Shown piece by piece: positions 33,021-41,651 of a stretch of DNA of 64,000 nt (position 1 is its first letter; every line of letters starts with the position of its first letter). Source of the stretch: Halobacillus faecis (GTDB lineage Bacteria; Bacillota; Bacilli; Bacillales; Halobacillaceae); assembly GCF_007991335.1 (NCBI RefSeq), contig NZ_BJYD01000004.1:186001-250000 (forward strand). The letters run 5' to 3'. A program made the translations under genes and the position numbers. Below the pieces are notes generated by a model. The model was not told where the DNA came from. It ran no database searches and was given only the letters and a program-made list of their open reading frames with translations.

Positions 33021-33572
33021 ATGGATTTTCAAGAATTAGAAACCGATCGCTTGAAGCTGGTCGAAATCACGGATGAATATATTGACAGCTACTATAGCAT
33101 CATGTCGCAGGATGAGGTCACCAAATATTATGGCATGCCTTCCCTGACCAATCGCCATCAAGCGGAAAGTATCGTCCATTCTTTCAGAGATAACTTTGCG
33201 GTGGAAAAGAGCATTCGCTGGGGGATGATTTGGAAAGAGACGGATGCATTCATCGGAACCGTCGGACTGAATAATTGGAGTCCCTTCAGCAGAAAGGCCG
33301 AAGTGGGCTATGAACTCGACCCGTCCTTCTGGAGGAAAGGGATCACATCAGAAGCTGTATCGGCTGTCGTTGACTATGCGTTTCGTGAGTTAGGACTATA
33401 TAGGCTCGGTGCGGTGACTTTTCCTCAAAATGATGCTTCTTCAGGATTGCTGAAAAGGCTGGGATTCAAGGAGGAGGGTGTTTTGAGAGGGTACCTCTTC
33501 CAGGAAGATCAAAACCATGATGCGCTCATGTTTTCCCGCTTGAGAGAAGAGTTCCTGAAGGAAGAACGCTGA
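33021..33572 (+). CDS. GNAT family N-acetyltransferase (RimJ/RimL type)
   Basis: 183 residues from ATG 33021 behind GAGGTGTGGGG. It has the typical ELETDRLKLVEI opening, acetyl-CoA loop FWRKGITSEAVSA, and late NDASSGLLKRLGFKEEG. Cytosolic; substrate unknown. Its stop codon overlaps the ATG of the next small membrane gene (TGATGG). Confidence 0.88.
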   Translation: MDFQELETDRLKLVEITDEYIDSYYSIMSQDEVTKYYGMPSLTNRHQAESIVHSFRDNFAVEKSIRWGMIWKETDAFIGTVGLNNWSPFSRKAEVGYELDPSFWRKGITSEAVSAVVDYAFRELGLYRLGAVTFPQNDASSGLLKRLGFKEEGVLRGYLFQEDQNHDALMFSRLREEFLKEER

Positions 33573-33754
33573 TGGAAATCAACCGCTTCCTTCTTATGTT
33601 CGCAACGACGATGATGCTGATTTTTGGAGGCGTTTTCTTTCTTCGCTACCTGCAAAGTGGCGAATACCTTGTCGATCATCTGCTGAGCGCACTGGCAGGT
33701 TTGCTCATTCTTATCCTTGCTCTCATTTGGAGGCAAAAGCACAAAGAAAGGTGA
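33572..33754 (+). CDS. small two-helix membrane protein
   Basis: 60 residues, translationally coupled to the GNAT gene by a one-base overlap. Two helices (about 5-24 and 35-52) and a basic C-terminal tail (WRQKHKER). No family is recognised. Confidence 0.6.
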   Translation: MEINRFLLMFATTMMLIFGGVFFLRYLQSGEYLVDHLLSALAGLLILILALIWRQKHKER

Positions 33755-33763
33755 TTTTTACAT

Positions 33764-34198
33764 ATGTGGAAGTTTCTTTTTTGGGTTCTAGGCATTGGGC
33801 TCGTTTTCGGTGGAGGGTATATCGTCGGTGTCATCACCTCGGATGAACCTTCTTATCAAATCATGATTCAGGAAGAGGGCGGAGAAAGTCAACCACCCGA
33901 CGGAGCGGTTCTCACAGATGTCGACCACCCGGCAAAGCTGGATTCCCTGCTTGGCATTCTCCTGCATAAACAACCGGCGGAAGGCGTGTCGGTGAACATA
34001 AATGAACCGGATGCCTCCCTTAAACTGATGAGCCCGCAAAGATCGATCGGATTGACAGATCACAGGATATGGTTCACAGACAATGGGGCTGTCCTGGCAG
34101 AGGAACGGAACGGCACATGGCAGGATGCTGTCTTTTTCACGATTTCAAAAAGGGATGCATCGTATATACAATCCATCATAGCGGGAGAGGATGATTAG
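33764..34198 (+). CDS. membrane-anchored extracytoplasmic protein
   Basis: 144 residues. The ATG follows AAAGGTGATTTTTAC, 9 bases after the previous stop. One N-terminal Gly-rich helix (about 3-25) without lipobox, then a 115-residue domain of alternating strands (EPDASLKLMSPQRSIGL, HRIWFTDNGAVLAEERNG). No family is recognised. It is part of the small-gene operon 33.0-34.7 kb. Confidence 0.6.
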   Translation: MWKFLFWVLGIGLVFGGGYIVGVITSDEPSYQIMIQEEGGESQPPDGAVLTDVDHPAKLDSLLGILLHKQPAEGVSVNINEPDASLKLMSPQRSIGLTDHRIWFTDNGAVLAEERNGTWQDAVFFTISKRDASYIQSIIAGEDD

Positions 34199-34199
34199 C

Positions 34200-34436
34200 A
34201 TGGAGATGGAAAAGCTGCGCGGACCCATTTATTTCCTAGGCATCTGTATCCTATTCGCCGGTTGTGCTGCATCAAATGGGAGTAGTGGTCCTTCGATCCA
34301 ACAGCAGGATTATTCCTACGAGCTTGAAGGCATCCAACAGGAACTTCAGATGCTGAGGCAGGAAGTCGAAGTATTGAATGAACAATTGTCAGAGGACGAG
34401 TCAAGTGAACGCACAGGGACAAAGCGAACGTATTAA
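34200..34436 (+). CDS. small coiled-coil lipoprotein
   Basis: 78 residues from ATG 34200 (GGGAGAGG upstream; ATG 34191 also possible). The signal peptide ends FAGC. The mature part is Ser/Gly-rich, then a coiled coil of about 35 residues (ELEGIQQELQMLRQEVEVL) and a charged tail. It is probably a surface-anchored oligomer. It sits between two membrane-protein genes. Confidence 0.65.
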   Translation: MEMEKLRGPIYFLGICILFAGCAASNGSSGPSIQQQDYSYELEGIQQELQMLRQEVEVLNEQLSEDESSERTGTKRTY

Positions 34437-34453
34437 TGATGGAGGGATGTGAC

Positions 34454-34711
34454 ATGAAGAGCGAATTCAAGCGTTATTTTTGGAAGCGGTTCTGGTTGAT
34501 TTTTGTTCCTCTTTATCTCATGGCCATTGGAAACGAAAGCTACATTGTCTCGAATCCCCTCATGCAATTAGAGGATTATGGCTCCTTTTTATTTTTCATC
34601 GTCTTTTATTTTATCGGTTATGGAGCGATTACGGCAGGCATCCTTCATTTATTATGGCGGGGTGGTAGAAGGATGGGACCTTTGAATCGTGAAGAGAAAG
34701 TTAGGGAGTAG
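34454..34711 (+). CDS. small two-helix membrane protein
   Basis: 85 residues from ATG 34454 behind GGAGGGATGTGAC. A basic N-terminus, helices at about 12-30 and 42-65 and a basic tail (WRGGRRMGPLNREEK) predict both ends in the cytoplasm. No family is recognised. It is the last gene of this run, followed by a short terminator. Confidence 0.6.
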   Translation: MKSEFKRYFWKRFWLIFVPLYLMAIGNESYIVSNPLMQLEDYGSFLFFIVFYFIGYGAITAGILHLLWRGGRRMGPLNREEKVRE

Positions 34712-34713
34712 AG

Positions 34714-34737
34714 CCGGGATGGAAAATCCCTTTTTAA
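34714..34737 (+). terminator. short terminator
   Basis: Stem GGGAT/ATCCC with loop GGAAA and five T residues. Confidence 0.6.
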
Positions 34738-34846
34738 TCCTTTATTCATCTTGTGTTTATCATATTTTATTAGTTATAGAGAATGTGAAATCATTAAATA
34801 GAAGCCCTTATATCGCAATATAGGACCCTGAATATCCTGTTTTCTC

Positions 34847-35140
34847 TCATTTCTTTTCACTGTAAGACAGAAAGGCTTTTCTCCATCTAATAAGTGATAA
34901 GGAATGTCCTAAAGAGATAACTACTAATACTGCTATTACGACCAATGACTCCAAAAATGAACCCTTCGCCATAATGCTTATCACAATACCAATAGCTACG
35001 GCAAAGGTTATGTTCGGAATGATTAAAACACTTTTCTTATCCACATAATCTTTATTTTTACTATATTTAAGCGAGAATAACGTGATCACTCCAAAGATTA
35101 CAAAGCAGGAAGATACAAAAATAATGGCATCCGTTCTCAT
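34847..35140 (-). CDS. small three-helix membrane protein
   Basis: 97 residues from ATG behind TTTGGAGGAAATGTAA. Hydrophobic stretches at about 4-22, 37-58 and 63-84, then a basic tail. No family is recognised. It is convergent with the gene cluster to its left and divergent from the GNAT gene to its right. Confidence 0.6.
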   Translation of the reverse strand: MRTDAIIFVSSCFVIFGVITLFSLKYSKNKDYVDKKSVLIIPNITFAVAIGIVISIMAKGSFLESLVVIAVLVVISLGHSLSLIRWRKAFLSYSEKK

Positions 35141-35348
35141 TTACATTTCCTCCAAAACATTTTTCACTTAATATCTATTCTTATTTCTTAGTTAGCTGAA
35201 CATGAGATATTATTCAAATCGTATCATTGACTTTGATAACCGTATCATATTTTTAGCCATTTGAAATTACCAAACCTTTCAAATATGGAGATTAGATTTA
35301 AACAGAGCTTAACTATAAAAACTGGAAATTAGAGAGGAGGGGAAAGGC

Positions 35349-35888
35349 TTGTATTTTCCAGCGATAGAAACCGAAAGTCTCCATCTGGTGAACATTAGCC
35401 AGAAGCACACGAACTTCATTTTCAAACACTTCAGTAACAACAAAGTTTGTGAGTATTTATATGATGAAGAAGACTTGGAGAATTATGACCAGGCCCTAGC
35501 ACTAGTCGAATGGTTCTCTAAGCCCGAAGAAAAAGGATACAATCGCTGGGTGATGGAAAGTAAAGATCTGGGAGGCGTTCCTATTGGGACTTGCGGGTTC
35601 CATTTATGGGACCGTCAGAATCGTATGGCCGAGATCGGCTATGACCTCTTTCCTGACTACTGGGGCAAAGGTTTGATGAAGGAGGCTTTGGTAGCCTGTA
35701 TCAACAGCGGTTTTCAACAGATGAATTTGAACCGTATCCATGCGTATGTGGCGGTGGAGAATCAGCGATCATCCGCTTTGTTAAAACGACTAGGTTTCAC
35801 TTGTGAAGGCATATTTAGGGATAAACATTACTATCAAGGACACTATTACGACCATTATACCTATTCCCTGCTCCGTAGAGAATGGTAG
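35349..35888 (+). CDS. GNAT family N-acetyltransferase (RimJ/RimL type)
   Basis: 179 residues from TTG behind GAGGAGGGGAAAGG. PAIETESLHLVNIS opens the domain. The acetyl-CoA loop is YWGKGLMKEALVA and the late motif NQRSSALLKRLGFTCEG. It is similar in type to the GNATs of the cassette region but has no repeat copy after it. Confidence 0.87.
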   Translation: MYFPAIETESLHLVNISQKHTNFIFKHFSNNKVCEYLYDEEDLENYDQALALVEWFSKPEEKGYNRWVMESKDLGGVPIGTCGFHLWDRQNRMAEIGYDLFPDYWGKGLMKEALVACINSGFQQMNLNRIHAYVAVENQRSSALLKRLGFTCEGIFRDKHYYQGHYYDHYTYSLLRREW

Positions 35889-35985
35889 GTTAACCGGTGG
35901 CGCAGGACAATGATCGTTGGACAAGGGGGGTGGGATAAAAAATGAAAACTTCTCCCTTTACAAAATCAACGTCTTGTTATAAGAT

Positions 35986-36007
35986 TTAATTCGTAATCGT
36001 TACTATT
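35986..36007 (+). promoter_or_regulatory. Zur-box-like site 1
   Basis: TTCGTAATCGTTACTATTT matches the Bacillus Zur operator half-sites (TCGTAAT and ATTACGA) with two mismatches. It lies 35 bases before a terminator and so does not obviously serve the S14 gene. Confidence 0.65.
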
Positions 36008-36020
36008 TGTATTTTAAGGT

Positions 36021-36052
36021 CTCGCTCTTAAAAAAAGAGCGTCTATTTTTTT
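36021..36052 (+). terminator. terminator between the two Zur-like sites
   Basis: Stem CGCTCTT/AAGAGCG with a loop of about five A residues and a T-rich tail. Confidence 0.75.
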
Positions 36053-36062
36053 ACTTGTTTTT

Positions 36063-36082
36063 AAATCGTAATCATTACTAAT
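36063..36082 (+). promoter_or_regulatory. Zur-box-like site 2, upstream of rpsN paralogue
   Basis: AAATCGTAATCATTACTAAT closely matches the Zur operator AAATCGTAATNATTACGATT as recalled for B. subtilis. It lies 19 bases before the S14 start and would repress it when zinc is plentiful. Confidence 0.8.
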
Positions 36083-36100
36083 ATTGAAAGGTGTGATGAT

Positions 36101-36370
36101 ATGGCTAAAAAGTCAAAGGTAGCCAAAGAAAAGAAACGCCAGGCTATGGTCCAGAAATATGCCGCCCTGCGCCAGGAGTTGAAGGAAAAAGGCGCCTACG
36201 AGGCATTAAGAAAATTACCGAGAGATTCCTCACCCACACGGCTGACCGGACGCTGTGAAGTCACAGGAAGGCCACGAGGATACATGCGCAAATTCAACAT
36301 GTCCCGCATCGCCTTCCGAGAATACGCCCACAAAGGCCAAATCCCAGGCGTGAAAAAAGCTAGTTGGTAA
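36101..36370 (+). CDS. rpsN: alternative 30S ribosomal protein S14 (zinc-free form)
   Basis: 89 residues from ATG behind GAAAGGTGTGATGAT. S14 signatures are [19 protein letters not shown] and [26 protein letters not shown]. It lacks the CxxC pairs of the zinc-binding form and matches the longer, C-minus paralogue that replaces zinc-S14 in the ribosome under zinc limitation. The adjacent Zur-box-like site agrees with that role. Confidence 0.95.
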   Translation: MAKKSKVAKEKKRQAMVQKYAALRQELKEKGAYEALRKLPRDSSPTRLTGRCEVTGRPRGYMRKFNMSRIAFREYAHKGQIPGVKKASW

Positions 36371-36376
36371 TGGTTA

Positions 36377-36580
36377 GTGTGGAGACACCCTGGTAGACGC
36401 GACAAGCATAAGCAAAATCACGTCGTGGCGTTCTTTGCCACAGAGTGAGGTTGCTTATGTCTCGAGCGTCTGGGTGTCGGAACCGGATAACTACAAAAGC
36501 GGAGAGGCCTTGTTCAGCCCCGACAAGCATAAGAGGTTCGGCGGATCTTCCGCTGTCTCTTACATAAAAAGAAAGAGGAG
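36377..36580. repeat. palindromic intergenic repeat element
   Basis: GACACCC at 36384 and GGGTGTC at 36472 close a large imperfect hairpin that also pairs AGACGC/GCGTCT and ATAAGC/GCTTAT, with an inner TGGC/GCCA stem. The 13-base direct repeat CGACAAGCATAAG occurs at 36400 and 36531, and a second hairpin GCGGA/TCCGC lies near 36541-36554. It fills the space between rpsN and the next gene. Confidence 0.7.
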
Positions 36581-36588
36581 GTGGCTCG

Positions 36589-37728
36589 TTGTATAAATGG
36601 GTCATCATTGGTGGAGGAATCCAAGGTTGTACGGTTGCCTCCTACCTTTTACATTCAAAAAAAGCAGACACCACGAGCTTGAGAGTGATCGATCCGCACG
36701 AGGAACCGCTTCACAGGTGGAAGACACTCACCAAACGCGTAGGAATGAAATACCTGCGTTCCACTTCAGTCCATCACTTGGATCCTGATCCTCACTGCCT
36801 CAGGAAATTCAGCAGGAAAGAGGCGTACGCTCAACCCTTCATTGGCCGGTATGACCGCCCAAGGCTTGATTTGTTTAACGACTACCATGAAGGTCTTTTC
36901 AAGCAGTATGCATGGAACGACTTTTGGGTAGCGGCGACGGTGACACGCTTGGAGAAGAGCGTAGATGGATGGGAAATCAAGACTGATCGATTAACGATAG
37001 CTGCTGAAAAGGTCATCCTCGCGATCGGGGTCAATGATCGCCCTCACTTTCCTGAATGGGCCGATCCGTTACATGAGCGCATGGGGCATCTGTTTTCTAC
37101 TGCCGAAGTTAAGAAAGGGGGAGCGTTGGTCATTGTAGGTGGAGGGATTTCTGCCGCTCATTTGGCTAACACGTATGCAAAGGAGTGGGAAGGAAAGGTC
37201 ACACTCCTGAAGAGACACCCGTTCAGAATCAAAGATTTTGATAGTGATCCAGGGTGGCTGGGTCCAAAGTATATGAATGATTTTCATCAAGTGACGTGTT
37301 ACGAAAAACGGCGCGAGATAATCAAAGCGGCGCGTCACCGGGGGTCCATTACGAGCGGGCTTTCTGTGAAATTGAACCGCCATGTTCGTCAGGGAAGGTT
37401 AACGATCATGACCGATCAGGTGGAAGCGGCTTTGTATCACAAGGATCATATCCATCTTCGTTTAAAAGAAAACGAAGGACTCAAGGCGCAGACGGTGCTG
37501 CTCGCTACAGGTGCTGAAAACGGTGTGCCAGGAATGGAGTGGCTGAGCACAGTGATTGATTCTTGTGCGTTACGAACAGCTCCATGTGGGTTTCCTGTTG
37601 TGGACGCCCAATTAGAGTGGGGGCCTGGTTTGTATGTCGCAGGAGCGCTTGCTGAACTTGAGATCGGTCCTTCGGCGCGGAATATCGCGGGAGCAAGGAG
37701 AGCAGCTGAAAGAATTGCTGCCATTTAG
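36589..37728 (+). CDS. FAD/NAD(P)-binding oxidoreductase
   Basis: 379 residues from TTG behind GAGGAGGTGGCTCG. An N-terminal FAD Rossmann motif VIIGGGIQGCTVASYL (residues 5-20), a second nucleotide site LVIVGGGISAAHLANTY near 180, and ILAIGVNDRPHFPEW, as in flavin monooxygenases of the ornithine/lysine hydroxylase type. Substrate unknown. It lies 12 bases before the CobW gene and after the Zur-linked S14 gene, so a role in zinc limitation is inferred. Confidence 0.75.
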   Translation: MYKWVIIGGGIQGCTVASYLLHSKKADTTSLRVIDPHEEPLHRWKTLTKRVGMKYLRSTSVHHLDPDPHCLRKFSRKEAYAQPFIGRYDRPRLDLFNDYHEGLFKQYAWNDFWVAATVTRLEKSVDGWEIKTDRLTIAAEKVILAIGVNDRPHFPEWADPLHERMGHLFSTAEVKKGGALVIVGGGISAAHLANTYAKEWEGKVTLLKRHPFRIKDFDSDPGWLGPKYMNDFHQVTCYEKRREIIKAARHRGSITSGLSVKLNRHVRQGRLTIMTDQVEAALYHKDHIHLRLKENEGLKAQTVLLATGAENGVPGMEWLSTVIDSCALRTAPCGFPVVDAQLEWGPGLYVAGALAELEIGPSARNIAGARRAAERIAAI

Positions 37729-37739
37729 GAGGAGAACAT

Positions 37740-38924
37740 ATGAATAGAAAAATACCAGTCACCGTGTTGAGTGGGTACTTAGGTTCTGGAAAGACCACAT
37801 TACTGAATCATCTTCTTCATAATAAAGAAGACCGCAGGATTGCGGTGATTGTGAATGATATGAGTGAAGTGAACATTGATGCATCGATGGTCAAACAAGG
37901 AGGATTCGCAAGGACGGAAGAAAAGCTTGTGGAGCTCCAAAACGGTTGCATCTGCTGTACATTGAGGGAAGACCTGATTAAAGAGGTTGAGAAGCTAGCT
38001 CGTATGGATATCGACCATATCGTCATCGAGTCGACGGGAATCTCTGAACCGATCCCTGTCGCCCAAAGCTTCACCTATATCGATGAGGAGCTCGGCATCA
38101 ATCTCAGTGAAACGTGCCGCTTGGATACGATGGTGACCGTTGTGGATGCGAATCGCTTCTGGGACGATTACGCTTCAGGAGAATCGCTGCTGGACAGGGA
38201 GGAAGCAGCGGACGGCACCGACGAAAGGGAAGTCATTGACCTTTTGATCGATCAGATTGAGTTCGCCAACGTATTGGTATTGAATAAAACCGACCTCGTG
38301 GAGGAAATCGATCGAAAAGAACTGAAGGCTGTCCTTCAGCAACTCAATCCGGAAGCGAAGATCATTGAAACATCGTTCAGTCAGGTCCCCCTGCAAGAGG
38401 TGTTGGACACGTCGTTATTTGATTTTGAAAATGCGAGCCAGGGTGCAGGTTGGATTAAAGAATTGAACAATGAACACGTCCCGGAAACCGAGGAATATGG
38501 GATTGGGTCCTTCGTTTATCGTAGAAGAAGACCCTTCCATCCGGAGCGGTTCATGCACTGGTTGGAAAACTGGCCTCCAGGAATTATCCGGTCGAAAGGC
38601 TTTTTCTGGCTCGCCTCAAGGAACGAAGATGCCGGTCTCCTATCACAAGCTGGATCATCCCTGATGATTCAAGGAGCCGGAAATTGGATCGCCACTTTCC
38701 CTGAAAAAGAGAGGCAGGAGCTTTTTCAAGAAGATCCACAGCTGCAGGAAACATGGGATGCGCGCTACGGGGATCGTCAAACAGAGCTCGTATTCATTGG
38801 AATCGATATGGACCGTAAGGATATCATCCAAACGCTGGATCGCTGCTTGTTGACCGACGAAGAAATGGATAGGAGCTGGGAAGGATTGCATGATCCGTTG
38901 CCAGCGTTTATGGCACAAGAATAG
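37740..38924 (+). CDS. CobW/YciC-family metal-chaperone GTPase
   Basis: 394 residues from ATG behind TAGGAGGAGAACAT. G-domain with P-loop GYLGSGKTTLL (12-22), the zinc-binding CxCC motif Cys70, Cys72, Cys73 in NGCICC, ESTGISEP, and VLNKTDLV. The C-terminal CobW domain follows at about 250. Family members deliver zinc to target enzymes when zinc is scarce; B. subtilis YciC is Zur-regulated. The context with C-minus S14 supports the ZigA/YciC type. Confidence 0.9.
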   Translation: MNRKIPVTVLSGYLGSGKTTLLNHLLHNKEDRRIAVIVNDMSEVNIDASMVKQGGFARTEEKLVELQNGCICCTLREDLIKEVEKLARMDIDHIVIESTGISEPIPVAQSFTYIDEELGINLSETCRLDTMVTVVDANRFWDDYASGESLLDREEAADGTDEREVIDLLIDQIEFANVLVLNKTDLVEEIDRKELKAVLQQLNPEAKIIETSFSQVPLQEVLDTSLFDFENASQGAGWIKELNNEHVPETEEYGIGSFVYRRRRPFHPERFMHWLENWPPGIIRSKGFFWLASRNEDAGLLSQAGSSLMIQGAGNWIATFPEKERQELFQEDPQLQETWDARYGDRQTELVFIGIDMDRKDIIQTLDRCLLTDEEMDRSWEGLHDPLPAFMAQE

Positions 38925-38936
38925 GAACATCATAAA

Positions 38937-38972
38937 AAAAGTAGGGACGCTCAAAAGAGTCCCTACTTTTTA
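38937..38972. terminator. bidirectional terminator
   Basis: Stem AAAGTAGGGAC/GTCCCTACTTT between the convergent CobW and methyltransferase genes. Confidence 0.92.
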
Positions 38973-39574
38973 CATACAGCGACACCCAAAGGATAATAGA
39001 CGCCTTCTCTCGGTGGCTCAATCGTGACGCCGCGCTGATAAAAGATTTCTTTTTCAGAAAAGCCCTCGAACAGACCCTCAAATTCCTCAGGTGTCAATTG
39101 AAAATAATGGAAAGGCTGCCCGCATTCATAATCCCTTCCTTCACCAAAAGGAGTGGAGAGGACAAGGGTGCCGCCTGGATTCAATAGATCAAACATACGC
39201 TTCACGAATAATCGGTCATCTTTCACATGCTCGATCGTTTCAAAACTGAGGATCGTATCAAACGTTCCGATCTCCTGAGGCAGGGAAGCATCCATCGCAT
39301 CTCCTTGTTTGAAAGTGAGCAAAGGATGATAGTAGTTGTGAACCGCGTACTGCAATGTTTCCTCACAAATATCCATGCCTATGATTTCATCAATCTTCTC
39401 TTTCGTGTCTTTCGCTATTTTAAGACTTCCATAACCGGTGCCACACGCGAGATCCAGTACCCGTCCGTTTACATAAGGGGTGGAAAACACATACCTTGCG
39501 ATGTGCTCGAGGAGGCTGTTGTTCATCGGGTCCATTTGTTTCGGTATGACCCGTTCACCCGTATCTTCTAACAT
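38963..39574 (-). CDS. class I SAM-dependent methyltransferase
   Basis: 203 residues from ATG 39574 (upstream GGTGA is weak; the frame is open to 39625). SAM-binding motif I VLDLACGTGYGSLKIA, acidic motif GMDICEETL, then FDTILSFETIEHV and LNPGGTLVLSTPF, as in the ubiquinone-biosynthesis-like Methyltransf_11 group. Substrate unknown. The N-terminal ERVIPKQMDP segment is typical of the group that methylates sugar- or peptide-linked targets. Confidence 0.85.
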   Translation of the reverse strand: MLEDTGERVIPKQMDPMNNSLLEHIARYVFSTPYVNGRVLDLACGTGYGSLKIAKDTKEKIDEIIGMDICEETLQYAVHNYYHPLLTFKQGDAMDASLPQEIGTFDTILSFETIEHVKDDRLFVKRMFDLLNPGGTLVLSTPFGEGRDYECGQPFHYFQLTPEEFEGLFEGFSEKEIFYQRGVTIEPPREGVYYPLGVAVCKK

Positions 39575-39643
39575 ATCCAATTCACCGCTTTGTCTGATTT
39601 TTCTTACTTCAAACCAGTATAACATAAGTGGTATGTACCCTTT

Positions 39644-40075
39644 TTATTTCACGACCAGGACCGGTACTTGCACATACTTAACTATTTTATGGCTGACACT
39701 GCCTAAGATGAATTTTTGGAATGGATTGCGCCCACGGCTTCCCATGACGACACAGTCATAGTCGTTTTCATTGGCATACGCTGTAATTGCTTTTGCCGGT
39801 TCACCATGAAGGATGATGACATCGGTTTTTGCCCCTTTTTCTTCGATATAAGCAAGGGTATCAAAGAACTTTTCTTTTCTTTTCATTGTCGCTGTATGAG
39901 GATCTCCATAATTCAGTACGTCTTCTTTAGATGAACTGCCATCGACAACATAAATCAAGTCAAGAGTCAGTTGATCCTTATATGGGCCCGCCATTTTTAA
40001 TGCTTGATCGATGGCGCGGGAAGAATGCTCGGAGCCATCGGTGGCTAATAGAACTTTTTTAAACATGACGTTCAC
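39644..40075 (-). CDS. universal stress protein (UspA family), copy 1
   Basis: 143 residues from GTG behind CTAAGGAGTGTGA. UspA fold with the ATP-binding tail GSRGRNPFQKFILGSVS (G2xG9xGS/T type) and the opening LLATDGSEHSSRAIDQA. It lies 17 bases after the SulP transporter gene, so they are co-transcribed. A second SulP-UspA arrangement lies directly upstream, and the two UspA copies are clearly paralogous. Confidence 0.92.
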   Translation of the reverse strand: MNVMFKKVLLATDGSEHSSRAIDQALKMAGPYKDQLTLDLIYVVDGSSSKEDVLNYGDPHTATMKRKEKFFDTLAYIEEKGAKTDVIILHGEPAKAITAYANENDYDCVVMGSRGRNPFQKFILGSVSHKIVKYVQVPVLVVK

Positions 40076-40092
40076 TCACACTCCTTAGATCT

Positions 40093-41553
40093 TTAATGCC
40101 CAGATTCTTTCGTAATGCCGCCCAGTCTTTCCAAGAGGCGGCTGCTCTCGCCATTTAAACCGATAAATCTGACCTTTGTTCCTTTGGATTTGAATTTGGC
40201 TTCAATGTGATCGAGAGCTCCGATTGCTGAATCGTCCCATAAATGCGATTCTGTTAAGTCGATGATGACTTCCTCCAGGTCGTCTGAAAAATTGATCCCC
40301 TCCAAAAATTCAGTTACGGAGGCGAAGAAAAGCTGCCCCTGGATGAAATAGATCTTCCTTGTGCCTTCATCCATATACTGTCCGAGTACACGGACTCTCG
40401 ATATTTTGACAGCAAAGACGATCATGCTTAAAAGAACACCGGTCAATACGCCGTACGCCAGGTTATGGCTGATGACGACGGTTAGTACAGTAACAATCAT
40501 GATCGCTGCATCGGTGAATGGTACTTTGTGTATGTTCCATACGGAATGCCAGTTGAACGTGCCGATCGACACCATAATCATCACACCAGCTAAGGCGGCC
40601 ATGGGAATTTGAACGACCACTCCACCTAGTACAATAATCAAAAACATGAGAACAACCCCTGCAACGAGGGAAGAGAGTCTCTTCGATCCACCTGATTTAA
40701 CGTTAATTACGGATTGGCCGATCATCGCGCATCCTGCCATTCCACCAAAAAAGCCGGTTGCGATATTCGCAATCCCTTGCCCTCTGCTTTCTTTGTTTTT
40801 ATCACTATCGGTATCTGTCATATCATCCACAATCGATGCCGTAAGGAGAGACTCTAATAGTCCGACAATCGTCAATGCCAGGGCATAGGGAAAGATAATC
40901 ATAAGGGTTTCTATATTGAAAGGAAGATCAGGTATGGCGAACATAGGGAGGGTTCTTGTTAGTTCTCCCATATTGCCGACATTCCGTACATCAATATTCA
41001 GTGCAATGGCGATGACTGACACAACAACAATGGCCACCAATGTCGAAGGGACGACTTTTGTAAGTAAGGGGAAGATATAAATGATAGCTAGCGTCAGACC
41101 GACCAACACATAGATCATGGCCGACTCATTTTGAAAGTGTTCCAGTTGGGACATGAAGATAAGGATACCGAGAGCGTTTACGAATCCAATCATGACGGAT
41201 CGTGGGATGAATTTCATAAATCGCGCCAGGCGAAAGGTCCCGAAGAGAATTTGCAGGACGCCTGTAAGCAGGGTGGTAGCCAATAAATACTGTAGGCCAT
41301 GCTCAGCAACAAGCGTGGTCATAAGTAAAGCCATAGCTCCTGTAGCCCCAGAAATCATTCCTGGTCTGCCACCGACAAAAGCAATAACCACCGATATACA
41401 AAAAGACGCATAGAGGCCCACCATTGGGTCTACACCTGCGATGATGGAAAAGGCAATCGCTTCCGGGATGAGAGCCAAAGCGACAACCACTCCGGATAAA
41501 ACATCTCCCTTAATATTTCCGAACCATTCATCTTTGACTAGAGCAGTAGACAT
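40093..41553 (-). CDS. SulP-family anion transporter with STAS domain
   Basis: 486 residues from ATG 41553, behind AAAGGAGCCCGCTC. SLC26/SulP layout: about 12-14 helices with [13 protein letters not shown] and [17 protein letters not shown] near the start, then a cytoplasmic STAS domain (about 385-486, with [21 protein letters not shown]). It moves sulfate, bicarbonate or a related anion. Its operon partner is a UspA gene. A truncated relative lies upstream at 42097-42309. Confidence 0.92.
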   Translation of the reverse strand: MSTALVKDEWFGNIKGDVLSGVVVALALIPEAIAFSIIAGVDPMVGLYASFCISVVIAFVGGRPGMISGATGAMALLMTTLVAEHGLQYLLATTLLTGVLQILFGTFRLARFMKFIPRSVMIGFVNALGILIFMSQLEHFQNESAMIYVLVGLTLAIIYIFPLLTKVVPSTLVAIVVVSVIAIALNIDVRNVGNMGELTRTLPMFAIPDLPFNIETLMIIFPYALALTIVGLLESLLTASIVDDMTDTDSDKNKESRGQGIANIATGFFGGMAGCAMIGQSVINVKSGGSKRLSSLVAGVVLMFLIIVLGGVVVQIPMAALAGVMIMVSIGTFNWHSVWNIHKVPFTDAAIMIVTVLTVVISHNLAYGVLTGVLLSMIVFAVKISRVRVLGQYMDEGTRKIYFIQGQLFFASVTEFLEGINFSDDLEEVIIDLTESHLWDDSAIGALDHIEAKFKSKGTKVRFIGLNGESSRLLERLGGITKESGH

Positions 41554-41611
41554 GAGCGGGCTCCTTTCTTTGATATGCATTTTATTGTCTGCCTAACACC
41601 TAGAGAGCATA

Positions 41612-41645
41612 CAAAAAACGTGCAGCTCTGAGAGCTGCACGTTGA
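41612..41645 (-). terminator. terminator of the second UspA gene
   Basis: Near-perfect stem AACGTGCAGCTCT/AGAGCTGCACGTT, with a T-run on the minus strand. Confidence 0.92.
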
Positions 41646-41651
41646 AATGAT

